A stretch of 64,000 nt of DNA from Doryteuthis pealeii (GCA_023376005.1 CM042151.1:76524985-76588984), one strand, 5' to 3'. Positions 23,801 through 31,790 are shown, counted from the stretch's first letter. Numbers and translations are program-made. The notes: a model not told the origin generated them from the sequence alone.

Positions 23801-25617
23801 AGCCACCGCCTTCTAGCACCCATATGATAAAAAGGGGTTGAGGCTTGCCATAAGGGCAATAGGGTTGGGAAAATCATATAGGTGCTAGGGCTTGACATGA
23901 CCAGCCGATTGATCGGAGGGGGCCTCTCCGACCGCCCGTCTAGCCCAAGATAGGGCCAAAGTGGAGTATGCAGAATCTGGGTTCACTAAGTAACCAGATA
24001 ATCACTTTGAACATAAAACATTGGGATTTGTAGCTAAAACTCACAAAGCTAAAATCTAATAACCTGGATCTCCTCAATGCCCACCTAACACGTTCATCTT
24101 GTGATGAAGAATCGACTGAGATTATAAAAAATTAACTCATACAACATTTTTTATTTCATTAAGTGAGAAAGAGTAGAAAAGGTGTACCTGAGATGACAGA
24201 AAGAGCTGATGAATGTCAGTGATCAGACAACACTGGTGTGTCTATGTGTAGGAGTCCATAGGAGAATGTTGCTTATGAGCTCATCCTTAATGCTAGCCAG
24301 CATGTCTTTCTCATATTATTTGGATGGTTTGCTGCTGTTTTGTAGGGTGCCCTCTTTCAGGGTTATGTATATATATTCAGATCTATTAGTTATAGAGATT
24401 CAGTCTCTTTTTGTCTGTAACCGCTACTACGTCATTGCTTACATCACAGTAATTCTTTTTAAATTCTTTGAAAAATTAATTAAGAGTCAAATTTTCATCA
24501 AAGTTTTGATACCACCTTATTTCATTTTATTGAATCCAAACAAAATATATTTTACCTGTATGATTTTAAAATTTTTCTATAAAGATAAGTCTGAATAATT
24601 AAATCAGAAATTTTTAGAAATGTTTTGGAGGTCCTTACTGTTGCAAAACAAAATAAATATCTCAGTGGAGTGGAGTGAATATGATGCTTTTTAAGTAATT
24701 GATTTTTTTAAAATATTAAACTTAAAAAAAATTTATTTTACTTTATTTTATCTTGTGGTGAGGCCGGAAGTTATCGCTTCAACAGACGGAAGTCGAATGG
24801 CAAAAATAAGTAGTTTGCACATATGGATTGTGCAACCTTAGTAAAAATAAAATCTAAAATAAAATTCGTAAAATTCAACCAATGACATTTTTATACTAAA
24901 ATAGGTGTTCCCGCCTAATAAGAAAATTTATCAACTAGACCCCAATTTGGAGCCTACTCATTTCTTATAAATAACAGAAGTTTCGGATCCTAACCAGAAA
25001 GATCTCATTTGCCTAAGGGAATTCACGTCATCCTTTTTAAGAAAATTTCGCTTACACGCTGAAGGTATCTATCTATCTCTCTCTCTTTGAATAACCTATG
25101 CTTTCGGAGATAAACCTTATATTCATTCAACTTATGCCTGACTGCTTTTGAGTTGACTTTAAACTTTCACCTTTTCTTTCTCACTTTTGAACTGTGAAAT
25201 ACCAGCTTACATTTTACATTTGAACTTTAAAAAAAGAACTTTGGCGGAACCTCGCCCAGTATTCAATGCTACCTTTTGTAAACTTCTGTTAATACAATTT
25301 TGTTTGTTTAATCAAGAGTTTTGTCTTCTATGCCATTGTGCTTGATTTATTTATGGTCTTTAAATGTTTGAACACTTTTATTGAATATTGACATCAAACA
25401 TCCCATTTCTTCCACCATAATCTATTTAAATTTTCCCACTCCCTTCAAGCAATATTTTTCAAAAATTTATTTTTACATTTTTTTTCTTGTATATATAATT
25501 TTTTCATTTTTTTTTTTTTAGTTTTCCGCCTGTTGCCATGGAGCCAAAGACTTGGTTATTCCCCTGGATATTATAATTGGAACATTCAATGGAAATGTAT
25601 ACACTCCATTTCATTGA
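4092..25617 (+). CDS. Arrestin domain-containing protein, six exons
   Basis: Joining 4092-4212, 8654-8800, 15795-16021, 19382-19564, 20844-21026 and 25522-25617 gives 957 nt with no internal stop: 318 residues. Every intron has GT and AG ends, and phases agree at each junction (1, 1, 0, 0, 0). The product fits the alpha-arrestin (ARRDC/TXNIP) family. The N-terminal arrestin fold spans about residues 4-150, including the LPEGFHQFPFHFVLP core. The C-terminal fold spans about 176-310 and starts after the CCWCC motif and SGPLSAMVRLDRKCYAPG. Family members are cytosolic adaptors that recruit NEDD4-type ubiquitin ligases to membrane cargo through C-terminal PPxY motifs. None is present: the frame stops directly after the last strand (IIIGTFNGNV). 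Human ARRDC2-4 run to about 400-420 residues, so this form is short. It may act as a ligase-free scaffold, or another terminal exon may exist. No orthologue symbol is assigned. Confidence 0.9.
5100..7100. repeat. AT-rich dispersed repeat, inverted relative to 59570-61060
   Basis: Long stretches here are the reverse complement of 59570-61060. Examples are the 'aattatccgattgggg' segment near 5250 and the 'gatcggacaaatttttagtt' segment near 6160. The 'gtagtaacataatgacc' segment near 6510 is another. A third, shorter copy is at 32750-32950. Only short reading frames occur, so no function is assigned. Confidence 0.65.
7867..7885 (+). repeat. Interstitial telomere-like motif (TTAGGG)3
   Basis: It reads ttagggttagggttagggg. 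The reverse-complement motif, three CCCTAA units, occurs at 60129-60153. This is short enough to be chance or a repeat-borne motif. Confidence 0.7.
8160..8653 (+). repeat. Tandem duplication at the intron 1 acceptor
   Basis: Two head-to-tail copies of about 245 bp, starting near 8160 and 8405. Each contains 'ttattcaggatttaatc', 'gggactggaataatt' and a closing poly-T run. The second copy's closing pyrimidine tract is the polypyrimidine tract of the exon 2 acceptor. A related fragment occurs near 2540-2575. Confidence 0.8.
8654..8800 (+). CDS. ARRDC exon 2
   Basis: The acceptor is tttttttacag ending at 8653 and the donor gtaaga at 8801. It encodes about 49 residues including LSITICGESVVKWEE, a Ser/Thr-rich loop and NHERYFKERIILYGS. 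These are the arrestin N-fold strands with the family's 'W.E ... YF.E.I.L.G' pattern. Confidence 0.88.
9247..10916. mobile_element. Segment bounded by inverted repeats of about 75 bp
   Basis: 9247-9325 and 10840-10916 are near-perfect inverted copies of each other, sharing for example tgatatgtttacttaagagc and its complement. Between them lie pyrimidine-rich DNA, a repeat B copy and a moderately GC-rich stretch at 10435-10700. No transposase was seen. It could be a non-autonomous element or an inverted duplication that trapped repeat B. Confidence 0.55.
9583..10215 (+). repeat. Dispersed repeat B, long copy
   Basis: It begins in a (GTTTT)n run followed by 'acggcatatcaacctcggtg'. It carries 'ccagccgattgatcggaggg' and 'ggcaatagggttggg'. 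The first 440 bases match 23505-23990 closely. It is GC-richer than its surroundings. The class, SINE or LINE 5' part, is not resolved. Confidence 0.7.
10216..11275. other. Unassigned intronic DNA
   Basis: 10216-10840 is moderately GC-rich, with no supported frame and no recognised family. 10840-10916 is the right inverted arm. 10917-11275 is AT-rich with a SINE-tail-like segment near 11100-11200 ('gacatgccattaaaatcag'). Confidence 0.45.
11276..11470 (+). mobile_element. SINE-like repeat fragment
   Basis: It contains 'ctaatactcttgggaaaggt', an 'agctatgagtaaat' segment and 'ggagaagaaacactctgaac'. All three recur in 19800-20040, 20505-20790 and 30838-30990. A degraded tRNA-like head precedes the first word in some copies. 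Confidence 0.5.
11547..12807. mobile_element. Large foldback element with Helitron-like ends
   Basis: Two arms of about 630 bases are inverted copies of each other, roughly 80-85% alike by eye, meeting at a GATATC at 12174-12179. Each outer end, read outward, is a GCACCC/GGGTGC hairpin, about nine bases, CTAG, then a T. That is the layout of a Helitron 3' terminus, and it is present at both ends (CTAG at 11547-11550 and 12804-12807). The left flank is a (TA)n run. No Rep/helicase coding is present. It is non-autonomous, and its family is inference. Confidence 0.7.
12807..12948. repeat. Perfect 142-bp palindrome
   Basis: 71-base arms match exactly as reverse complements with no spacer, centred on AAGCTT between 12877 and 12878. 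It starts at the last base of the foldback's terminal CTAG. Its arms are perfect, whereas the adjoining foldback's arms are clearly diverged. Confidence 0.9.
13102..13660 (+). repeat. Direct repeat pair and 60-bp tandem units
   Basis: 13102-13245 and 13513-13660 are direct copies sharing 'ggcatgggtaaagtgtgaaa' and 'gaggaggtgattcctctttt'. Between them are (TA)n runs and three tandem units of about 60 bp containing 'ggagtctagttctcaatata', starting near 13320, 13380 and 13437. The arrangement suits the terminal-repeat area of the Penelope-like element next to it. Confidence 0.7.
13831..14010 (-). mobile_element. Penelope-like element fragment, inverted
   Basis: The reverse complement carries 'aaaaagttggccagagagct' followed by 'aaattgttaaacaggaga', shared with 14165-14335 and 16515-16675. 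It also carries the 'gatgatggcactttggggtg' segment commonly found at such element ends. A short minus-strand frame encodes a Lys-rich stretch (NPNVKKLARELEKIINKIVK). Confidence 0.6.
14165..14335 (+). mobile_element. Penelope-like element fragment, direct
   Basis: This is a direct copy of the segment at 16515-16675, including 'gaatgctgcccaaatacaca' leading into a CA repeat. It is inverted relative to 13831-14010, giving the head-to-head layout often seen for Penelope terminal repeats. Confidence 0.6.
14336..14620 (+). repeat. CA-rich minisatellite
   Basis: (CA)n at 14336-14360 is followed by imperfect tandem units of about 60-100 bases containing 'gcacatgacatcatac' and 'cgcacaaacaaaaa'. There is no credible coding sequence. 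Confidence 0.7.
14786..15032 (+). mobile_element. tRNA-derived SINE, copy 1
   Basis: The head has an A box (tagctctgtcggtagagtg) and a B box (ggttcgatacc). The body has 'gagtagcacagggatctgtg', 'ggagctgatgataggtgtgg' and 'atagactccctcgctgtctg', ending in actttactt. All parts recur in the copies at 15034, 15354, 16710 and 28130. Confidence 0.85.
15034..15285 (+). mobile_element. tRNA-derived SINE, copy 2
   Basis: Same head and body as copy 1, following it almost directly in the same orientation. The B box reads ggttcgatatt. Confidence 0.85.
15354..15598 (+). mobile_element. tRNA-derived SINE, copy 3
   Basis: Same family, more diverged in the head (aattaagtttgtagagcg), with a small insertion after 'gtagcacag'. 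It ends about 200 bases before ARRDC exon 3. Confidence 0.82.
15795..16021 (+). CDS. ARRDC exon 3
   Basis: Acceptor tttttttcag ends at 15794; donor gtattt is at 16022. It encodes residues 90-165, with LPEGFHQFPFHFVLPQNIPN and the YGSVDYSLKAVIDKAW segment, the best conserved arrestin N-fold core in this protein. It ends in phase 0 after DAQ. Confidence 0.92.
16167..16451 (+). pseudogene. Penelope-like element GIY-YIG endonuclease C-terminus, truncated
   Basis: An open frame reads RVKEHKRSIRIHDKL, then FPHMIEHNHSLNFSQAKLI, LKRLCESAVI and RPGFFNLDRSIAQSIIRENK before a stop. The order EH...H...H.hsh.F..a...ES..I...N is that of the C-terminal part of the GIY-YIG nuclease of Penelope-like elements. 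The catalytic GIY and YIG strands and all of the reverse transcriptase are missing, cut off at a (TA)n tract. Only the last 95 codons remain, so it cannot be active. Confidence 0.7.
16515..16675 (+). mobile_element. Penelope-like terminal fragment
   Basis: A (TA)n run separates it from the endonuclease remnant. It starts 'aagtacttgggacaaa' and carries 'gaagttggccagaaggcttg' and 'gttaaacaggagacatctg', matching 14165-14335. Its place downstream of the endonuclease suggests the start of another unit or a terminal repeat. Confidence 0.6.
16710..16960 (-). mobile_element. tRNA-derived SINE, copy 4
   Basis: Reverse complement of the same SINE family, with intact boxes: head gttagctcagttggtagagc and B box agttcgatacc. 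(TA)n runs flank both sides. Confidence 0.88.
18467..18620 (+). mobile_element. Second tRNA-derived SINE with a 17-bp target-site duplication
   Basis: tatataggggagcaaag occurs exactly at 18467-18483 and 18604-18620. Between them is a tRNA-like unit: an A-box-like tagacggatggttagc and a B box gttcgattctc, then a short tail ending taaataac. Exact flanking copies show retroposition and a recent age. Confidence 0.8.
18885..19320. repeat. Tandem repeat of about 90 bp, five units
   Basis: Each unit has 'taggcaatagcgaagtagaa', 'ttccttgtccagtattcag' and an 'acaaacagacagacaaa' run. Units start near 18897, 18985, 19080, 19168 and 19255. An isolated unit is at 18225-18330. The minus strand is open across several units only because the unit length is near a multiple of three. 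Confidence 0.85.
19382..19564 (+). CDS. ARRDC exon 4
   Basis: Acceptor poly-T then cag ends at 19381; donor gtaata is at 19565. It encodes MPVQSGATKHFCCWCC then SGPLSAMVRLDRKCYAPGQ, the linker and first strands of the C-terminal arrestin fold. The exon is 61 codons, phase 0 at both ends. Confidence 0.92.
19565..20843 (+). other. ARRDC intron 4
   Basis: It contains SINE-like repeats near 19800-20040 and 20480-20790 (each with 'accagtctaggagaaggaaa'-type segments) and a LINE fragment at 20100-20460 on the minus strand. A repeated 'tgaccatttcag ... atcatcatcagcat' segment occurs at 19652 and 20052. Confidence 0.7.
20100..20460 (-). pseudogene. LINE-type ORF C-terminal fragment
   Basis: The minus strand is open for about 110 codons with KYLKKKVDENYTRTLHAVLN, then AKHNGHCWRSKDKLISD and LWTPTHEQTSAGR. 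This matches, from memory, the tail found after reverse transcriptase in abundant invertebrate non-LTR elements; the exact clade is not certain. Related stretches at 24205-24375 and 30283-30600 are in the same orientation. No reverse transcriptase motif is present. Confidence 0.6.
20844..21026 (+). CDS. ARRDC exon 5
   Basis: Acceptor tttgtttcag ends at 20843; donor gtaagt is at 21027. It encodes HITFHATSKSRTCTSK, GPIKQGESDIWNGELL and EIPPTPPSNLEYCSIIDIEY. This matches the family's 'W.G..L.IPP..PS.L..C.II..EY' block. The last 50 bases and the donor are duplicated at 22480-22555. Confidence 0.92.
21092..21848. mobile_element. Long inverted repeat with internal minisatellite and tRNA-like centre
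   Basis: Left arm about 21092-21450 and right arm about 21500-21848 are inverted copies. Outer ends carry 'gtacaatgtttcggc' / 'gccgaaacattgtac' and 'ccttcttcaggtatttc' / 'gaaatacctgaagaagg'. Inside each arm are 18-27-bp units of the type 'ccttctcggactcgg', more of them on the left. At the centre, the minus strand has an A-box-like gcctagtggataag and a B box gggttcaatcc. On the + strand the right arm has another gggttcaatcc. It is probably a non-autonomous foldback or fused pair of repeats. Confidence 0.7.
21849..22479. other. Unassigned GC-richer insertion
   Basis: The block is GC-richer than its surroundings and has no long frame. A direct repeat 'gtgttggggagtgcttt' occurs near 22157 and 22211, about 54 bases apart. 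It lies between the inverted repeat and the exon 5 fragment. It could be a solo LTR or part of a larger element; neither can be shown. Confidence 0.4.
22480..22555 (+). pseudogene. Duplicated fragment of ARRDC exon 5 and its donor
   Basis: It matches 20975-21052 with about six differences: the end of exon 5, the gtaagt donor and 25 bases of intron. It has an in-frame TAG where the exon has TAT ('gaatag' for 'gagtat'). There is no acceptor at its left edge. It is a non-coding relic, though it keeps a usable donor sequence. Confidence 0.85.
22564..23300. mobile_element. 737-bp element with 33-bp terminal inverted repeats
   Basis: Ends agtatccaataggcacccc and, at the right, the reverse complement with four mismatches. 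The interior is also partly self-complementary: 'aactcttaacatcct' near 22777 pairs with 'aggatgttaagagtt' near 22984. There is no transposase. It is MITE-like; the superfamily is not determined because the target duplication is unclear. Confidence 0.65.
23505..23990 (+). repeat. Dispersed repeat B, second copy
   Basis: Starts in a (GGTTT)n run, then 'acggcatatcaacctcagtg', and follows 9583-10020 closely through 'gattgatcggagggggcct'. It ends earlier than the first copy. Shared head and different tails suggest variable 3' truncation or different insert lengths. Confidence 0.75.
24205..24375 (-). mobile_element. LINE tail fragment
   Basis: Contains 'tgtaggagtccatagga' and 'gcttatgagctcatcctta', matching the LINE tail at 20100-20460 and 30283-30600. 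Frames are broken. Confidence 0.55.
24376..25521 (+). other. End of ARRDC intron 5, no recognised feature
   Basis: AT-rich DNA. 25040-25340 is somewhat richer in C and has an 'aatacaattttgtttgttt' segment resembling LTR ends, but no partner repeat was found. The acceptor for exon 6 is a poly-T tract ending tttag at 25521. Confidence 0.5.
25522..25617 (+). CDS. ARRDC exon 6 (terminal)
   Basis: It encodes 31 residues, FSACCHGAKDLVIPLDIIIG then TFNGNVYTPFH and TGA. It supplies the last arrestin strands (family 'K.L.L.LPLVIGT'). Acceptor and phase fit exon 5. There is no PPxY tail. The nearest AATAAA signals, at 26718 and about 27228, are far and uncertain. Confidence 0.82.
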   Translation, partial: FSACCHGAKDLVIPLDIIIGTFNGNVYTPFH

Positions 25618-25779
25618 ACAATATAAATTGAAGAGTTTGCAGCATTGAATATTTATTGTGTATCCCCAAATACACACAGGATTCTCAATTGACTGTTCTT
25701 CTGTCAGATATAATTTTCAATACAACAGAGAAACAATCTGCATTCCAATGAAACATGCTATAAAGAAAGGAGATAGAAA

Positions 25780-25881
25780 TCTTAATATATATATATATCT
25801 GTTGCCTCTCTATTTCTATATGCCCCCTCACTCACTCTCTCTCTTTCTCTGTCTCTATTTCACTTCTTGCTTCTCTATATA

Positions 25882-25925
<44 letters not shown>

Positions 25926-26149
25926 TGATTGCCTCTGTCTCTAATTTCTCTTCTAGCCCCCCTCTCTCTCTCTCTCTCTCTCATATATGATATATATATA
26001 TATATATATATATATTATGAAAAACATCACACAATGCTGTTAAAGAGAAAACAATTTATAACATAATCATAGCTGATATTAATCAATATTTCAATTTTAC
26101 AAAAATCTTCTTCAGAGTCCGTTTAATCCGTGGTATCTGTAATCGGAGA

Positions 26150-26191
<42 letters not shown>

Positions 26192-26228
26192 TCATACGCA
26201 TACTGTCGGATTCATTTCCTTTCTTTTA

Positions 26229-26260
<32 letters not shown>
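25780..26260. repeat. Microsatellite cluster
   Basis: (TA)n at about 25785 and 25985, (CT)n at 25880-25920 and 25960-25982, a run of about 33 A near 26156-26190, and (TA)n at 26233-26265. No gene is present. Confidence 0.9.
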
Positions 26261-26267
<7 letters not shown>

Positions 26268-26939
26268 TCTGCATTCCAATGAAACATGCTATGACTAGCT
26301 ATCATAACCAGCCATGAATTTCTCTTTACCTGCTTCTTCAATGCGAAGCTCTAATGTATCTATATATTATACTATCTCTCCACGTGGTGTGTTGTTGATA
26401 CATGCACATACAAAACAATACATTTTTAACAATTTTTTTTCAAACATCATGGGGATATCCCCATATTTCGATCATCTCATAGTCCTAAAATACTGGTCAC
26501 AAACATTGTGACCCCCGGTCATTCCAGCAATACATTCGCCTGAATTTGATATAACCAAAAAACAAAAAAACAAAAAAAAAATGATTCACTTCCTCCACAG
26601 ATACTACCTGAAGTGAACTAGAGACATACACAAAAATTCATTGCAAAAAATTCCTAAAAAGATTACATTCATGGCCCCCAAAACAATTTCAAACTTTTGC
26701 AAAACATTACAGACACAATAAAAATATATGCATGCAGAAAACCAAAATACACTACACTGGTTGAAAATAAATCTAAACTAAATCATGTGAAATTCTCGCA
26801 TCTGGGGTCAGGTGGCCATAACCATCCTGGTAGCTTTCCATTCCCTGATCTGAAAAACAATGGCCCCTTAGAATTCTCGCTACAGGGTCCGTCAATGACC
26901 CACGCCACCACACATTTATATAACATCTTTCTCTTTGCC
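26261..26939. other. Unassigned AT-rich DNA
   Basis: 'ctctgcattccaatgaaacatgctat' near 26270 repeats a stretch near 25735. Otherwise nothing was recognised. It may include the ARRDC 3' UTR or poly(A) site (AATAAA at 26718). Confidence 0.45.
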
Positions 26940-27351
26940 TGATTGCCTTTGTATCTCTATCCCCCCTCTCTCTCTCCCTCTCTCTCTCTCTCTCTGATTG
27001 CCTTTGTATCTCTATCTTCCCCTCCCTCTCTCTCTTTGCCTGATTGCCTTTGTATCTCTATTTCACTACTTGCTTCTGTCTTTCTATTTACCTACTTGCC
27101 CCTCTCTCTACTTGAATTACTTGTCTCTGTCTCTGCTTGACCGAAAGATATTTTCTAAGCCAATACATAGAAAATATCTTATTTCCAATGAACATCATCC
27201 TACTTCATATTTTCATTCATAAATATTTTGTAATAAATCTATTATATTACTGCATCAGTATTTTATCAAGCTATTGAGGACAAAAACATGATATTTTAGT
27301 ATTAACTTTTATATGATATTTATATTCTCTCTCTTTTACAGCAGGATACTG

Positions 27352-27388
<37 letters not shown>

Positions 27389-27446
27389 GTTGATTCCAGT
27401 CTTTCTATTCTCTCTCTCTCTCTTTCACAGTTGATTCCAGTCTTTC

Positions 27447-27528
<82 letters not shown>

Positions 27529-27915
27529 CACAGCTGGATCCTGTTTCTCTATTTCACTGCTGACCTCTGTCTTCCTATTCTCTCTGTTTCCATGATTCTC
27601 TGTCTATTTCACTACTGTCCCCTGTCCCCCCCTCTCTCTCTATTTCACTACTGGTCCAGTCTCTCTATTCTCTCTCCCTATTTCACTGCTGACCTCTGTT
27701 TCCCTATTCTCTCTGTTTCCATGATTCTCTGTCTATTTCACTACTGTCCCTTGTCCCCCTCTCTCTCTATTTCACTACTGTCCCCTGGCCCTCCCTCTCT
27801 CTCTATTTCACTACTGGTTCCAGTCTCTCTATTCTCTCTCCCTATTTCACTGCTGACCTCTGTCTTCCTATTCTCTCTGTTTCCATGATTCTCTGTCTAT
27901 TTCAATGCTAAACCC

Positions 27916-27972
<57 letters not shown>

Positions 27973-27980
27973 TTGATCAC
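26940..27980. repeat. CT-rich microsatellites and minisatellites
   Basis: Units with 'gattgcctttgtatctctat' (26940-27065), paired 'cacagttgattccagtcttt' units (27387-27445), (TA)n at 27480-27522, then about three copies of a roughly 160-bp unit containing 'tgctgacctctgtcttccta' and 'tgtttccatgattctctgtc' (27540-27905), ending in (CT)n to 27970. Plus-strand frames here are low-complexity artefacts. Confidence 0.85.
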
Positions 27981-28129
27981 AAAATGTTCTCCAAATATGT
28001 ACAATATTCTAATTCATGTGAACATCATTATGCATGTATTGTACTTCATATTTTCATTCATATTTATTTTGTAATAGATCTATTTTAATATTTAAAAAAA
28101 TGTGATATTTTGATATTAACTTTTATGAT

Positions 28130-28388
28130 AAGTACCTGTTTAGCCCAGTTGGTGGAATGTCTGCCTGGGAACCACAAGGTTCCTGGTTTGATACCAGTCC
28201 CCACCAACTCAGCGTATGAGTAGCACAGGGATCTGTACGATAAGTGAGGAGCTGATGGTAGGTTTGCCGCGCTCCACCACAGGCAATAAAAAAAATCTCC
28301 CTGGTCTAGCGCTAGTGAAAAGGAGATAGACTCCCTTGCTGTCTGGCTGATACAGACTTTAGGCCACGCTGACGATTTTACTTTTTTT
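28130..28388 (+). mobile_element. tRNA-derived SINE, copy 5
   Basis: Same family as 14786-15598: head tttagcccagttggtggaat, body 'gagtagcacagggatctgta' and 'atagactcccttgctgtctg'. It ends in a T-run. Confidence 0.85.
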
Positions 28389-28575
28389 TAATACTCTATA
28401 TAATAAGGTACTTTTGCCTGGTGATGAAAGTGAAATTGATGTTGAGTCAATTCAGTTACCAGGAGCCAGGTTATTGGTACTTTTTGGGATATCAACTCGA
28501 TCAGAAATGAAAGCTATGTACAATCTCAAAATGATGGCACTAGTCCATGGCACATTGGAAAAATATCCAGCTAGT
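28389..28575 (+). other. Short open stretch of unknown origin
   Basis: About 55 codons without a stop read LPGDESEIDVESIQLPGARL and then MKAMYNLKMMALVHGTLEKY. Composition is protein-like rather than low complexity. There is no splice or family evidence. It may be a transposon coding scrap. Confidence 0.25.
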
Positions 28576-28861
28576 ATGCTAATAATAATAATCATAATAA
28601 TAATCATAATAACAATAATTTAATAATAATTGTAATAATAATAGTAATAAACAATAATAATAATACTAATTCAAAATAATAATAATAATAATTATATATG
28701 ATATTTTATAATTTTATAATATAATTATATAATAATAATAATAATAATAATAATTCAAAATAATAATAATTGTATATGATATTTTATAATTTTATAATAT
28801 AATAATAATAATAATAATAATTCAAAATAATAATAATTATATATATTTTATAATTTTATAA

Positions 28862-28904
<43 letters not shown>

Positions 28905-29097
28905 TATATCCAAAATAATAATAATTATATATATTTTATAATTTTATAAAATAATATAATAATAATTCCAAATAATAATAATTATATATATTTTATAATT
29001 TTATAAAATAATAATAATAATAATTCAAATAATAATAATTATATATATTTTATAATTTTATAAAATAATAATAATAATAATAATAATAATATATATA

Positions 29098-29128
<31 letters not shown>

Positions 29129-29925
29129 TATATATATTTTATAATTTTATAAAATAATAATAATAATAATTCAAAATAATAATAATTATATATATTTTAT
29201 AATTTTATAAAATAATAATAATAATTCAAAATAATAATAATATATATTTATATAAAATAATAATAATAATAATTCAAAATAATAATAATTATATATATTT
29301 TATAATTTTATAAAATAATATAATAGTAATAATAATTCAAAATAATGATAATTATATATCTTTTTAATTTTATAAAATAATAATAATAGTAATAATTCAA
29401 AATAATAATAATTTATATATAATTTTATAATATAATAAGAAGAAGAATTCAAAATAATAATAATTATATGTGATATTTTATAATTTATAATATAATAATA
29501 ATAATAAGAATAATAATTCAAAATAATAATAATTATATATGATATTTTATAATTTTATAATATAATAATAATAATAATAAGAATAATAATTCAAATAATA
29601 ATAATTATATATGATATTTTATAATTTTATAATATAATAATAATAATAATATTAATAATGATAATTCAAAATAATAATAATTATATATGATATTTTATAA
29701 TTTTATAATATAATATCATAATAATAATAATTCAAAATAATGATAATTCAAAATAATAATAATTATATATGATATTTTATAATTTTATAATATAATATCA
29801 TAATAATAATAATTCAAAATAATAATAATAATAATTATATATGATATTTTATAATATAATATCATAATAACAATAATTCAAAATTATAATAATATTATAT
29901 ATGATATTTATAATTTTATAATATC

Positions 29926-29957
<32 letters not shown>

Positions 29958-30255
29958 TATAATAATTTTATAATTTTATAATATAATATCACAATAACAA
30001 TAATTCAAAATTATAATAATAATTATATATGATATTTTATAATTTTATAATATCATAATAATAATAATAATAATTCAAAATAATAATAATTATATATGAT
30101 ATTTTATAATTTTATAATATAATATCATAATAATAATTACAATAATAATAACGATTCAAAATAATAATAATAATTATATATAATATTTTATAATTTTATG
30201 ATATCATAATAATAATTATAATAATAATAATTCAAAATAATAATCATAATCATAA
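28575..30255. repeat. AAT-rich satellite of about 1.7 kb
   Basis: (AAT)n blocks alternate with a conserved core 'atatttttataattttata' or 'gatattttataattttata' and 'attcaaaataataataa'. Twenty or so units of about 60-90 bp are present. Two subtypes occur: cores without 'gat' near 28840-29400, and with 'tgatattttat' elsewhere. Minus-strand Tyr/Ile frames are artefacts. Confidence 0.92.
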
Positions 30256-30282
30256 TCAGATAGTTTTAAAAGCACTGATCTA

Positions 30283-30600
30283 GATGGCACCCAGTGTCCA
30301 CACAGTTGCTTAATATAAATTTTTGCTGGTCAGCCAACACTGGTGTGTCCATGTGTATGAGTCCATAGGAAAACATTGCTTATGAGTTTGTCCTTACTTC
30401 ACCAATAGTGTCCAATATGTCTTGCTCATCTTACTTGTATGCTTTGTGAGATGGGAGCTAAGTGGTCATACAACTGCTGTATTGTAGGGTGTTGCTTTTA
30501 GGATTTGTTAGAAACAGCATGCACCATACTTGTATAATTGACATCTACCTTTTCCTCCAAGCTTTTCATTGTAGTCAAAATGGTGCAGTTATACAGTAGT
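30283..30600 (-). mobile_element. LINE tail fragment
   Basis: Third copy of the LINE tail: 'gcttatgagtttgtccttac', 'aacagcatgcaccatacttg' and 'tcatctacctttt'-type words match 20200-20420. The frame is interrupted. Confidence 0.55.
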
Positions 30601-30764
30601 ACTGACATGACTACAGTTTGGATGAATTCCCATTTTATTTTATCAGAGAGATCAGATTTCCATATGAACGTTACCCTTGAGTATTAAATAACCCATAAGG
30701 TGTTGGTATGCCAAATATTCACCAATTTAGAGTTGTTCTAATTTTAATATATATTTTTTTTTTT

Positions 30765-30990
30765 TTATGGGGAAGTCCCATGGCATAGTGGATAACGTGC
30801 TAGGGAGTGACATCATAGTAAGCAAGTTCAGACTCCAGTCACTCTATTAAATTCAATTTTAAACTAATACTCTTGGGAAAGGTAGGAATCTCACCAGCTA
30901 TAGGTTTAGTAGTACCACTACTGTTTTTCTACAAGTATGGCTTTGGCATTAAATAACCCATGAAGATTGATGTGCCATTAAACATAAGAG
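30765..30990 (+). mobile_element. tRNA-Arg-like SINE
   Basis: Head 'ccatggcatagtggataacg' (A box) and a degraded B box near 'caagttcagactcc'. Body 'ctaatactcttgggaaaggt'. Tail 'aataacccatgaagattgat' then 'gtgccattaaac'. A piece of the same tail is at 30690-30715. Confidence 0.6.
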
Positions 30991-31104
30991 ACCAAATCAA
31001 ATCTTTTCTTTTCATGAAAATTCCGTCGAAATTTGTTGTTACGGGTACATTCATCTGAATAAATTATTTTTGTCCCCCCCCCCCCAAAAAAAAATCAACC
31101 ATTT

Positions 31105-31790
31105 CTTCAGTATAAGAATAAAATGTTGTACTATTTTCCTATTTGAATTTAATAAATTATAAAAATTACTTTCTTTTGTTTTTCTTGTTTATCTTATGAA
31201 ATTTTATTTTAATATATACCATAACAAATTTAAAAGATGTGTCAACTGCTGTGCTGGTGGAGCTAACAATATACAAATTGAATTATCTCCTGCAGGGGTG
31301 GTGTAAACCCCCCTCCCAGAAAAAAAGTATTATCCTGTGTATAAAATTAAATTGCATCTGATCGTGAGGCTCCAGTTCAGGAGATATACAGAGTATGGAG
31401 TACCGATTCATAGTCAATACTCCCAGGCCCACTGTGACTGTTTTTCTTGTTTATTAATATTATCTCCTGTGGGGGGAAGGGGTAATACCCCTACTCAGAA
31501 AAAAGTGGTGCCCTGGGTATGAAACTAAACTGCATCTGATGGTGAGGCTCCAGTTCTGGAAATATTCTTCAGTATAAGAATAAAATGTTGTACTATTTTC
31601 CTCTTTGAATTTAATAAATTATAAAAATTTACTTTCTTTTGTTTTTCTTGTTTATCTTATGGTATGTATTAAAATAAAATTTCATTACAAATTTCAAAGA
31701 TGTGTCAACTGTTGTGCTGGTGAGGCTTACAAAACACAAACTGAATTATCTCCTGCGGGGGGGGGGGGGGGTGGTGGGAATTCTGGGGTA
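31105..31790 (+). repeat. Direct repeat pair of about 220 bp
   Basis: 31105-31330 and 31568-31790 share 'cagtataagaataaaatgtt', 'tttgtttttcttgtttatct' and 'gatgtgtcaactg'. The intervening 31330-31560 contains its own internal repeat ('gaggctccagttc' at about 31367 and 31544). Confidence 0.75.

Noticed and set aside
25780..27980. Leu/Ser-rich membrane-like proteins in CT repeats
   Set aside because: Pure low-complexity reading of (CT)n and minisatellites.
29300..29521. Tyr/Ile-rich protein on the minus strand
   Set aside because: Translation of (ATT)n satellite.
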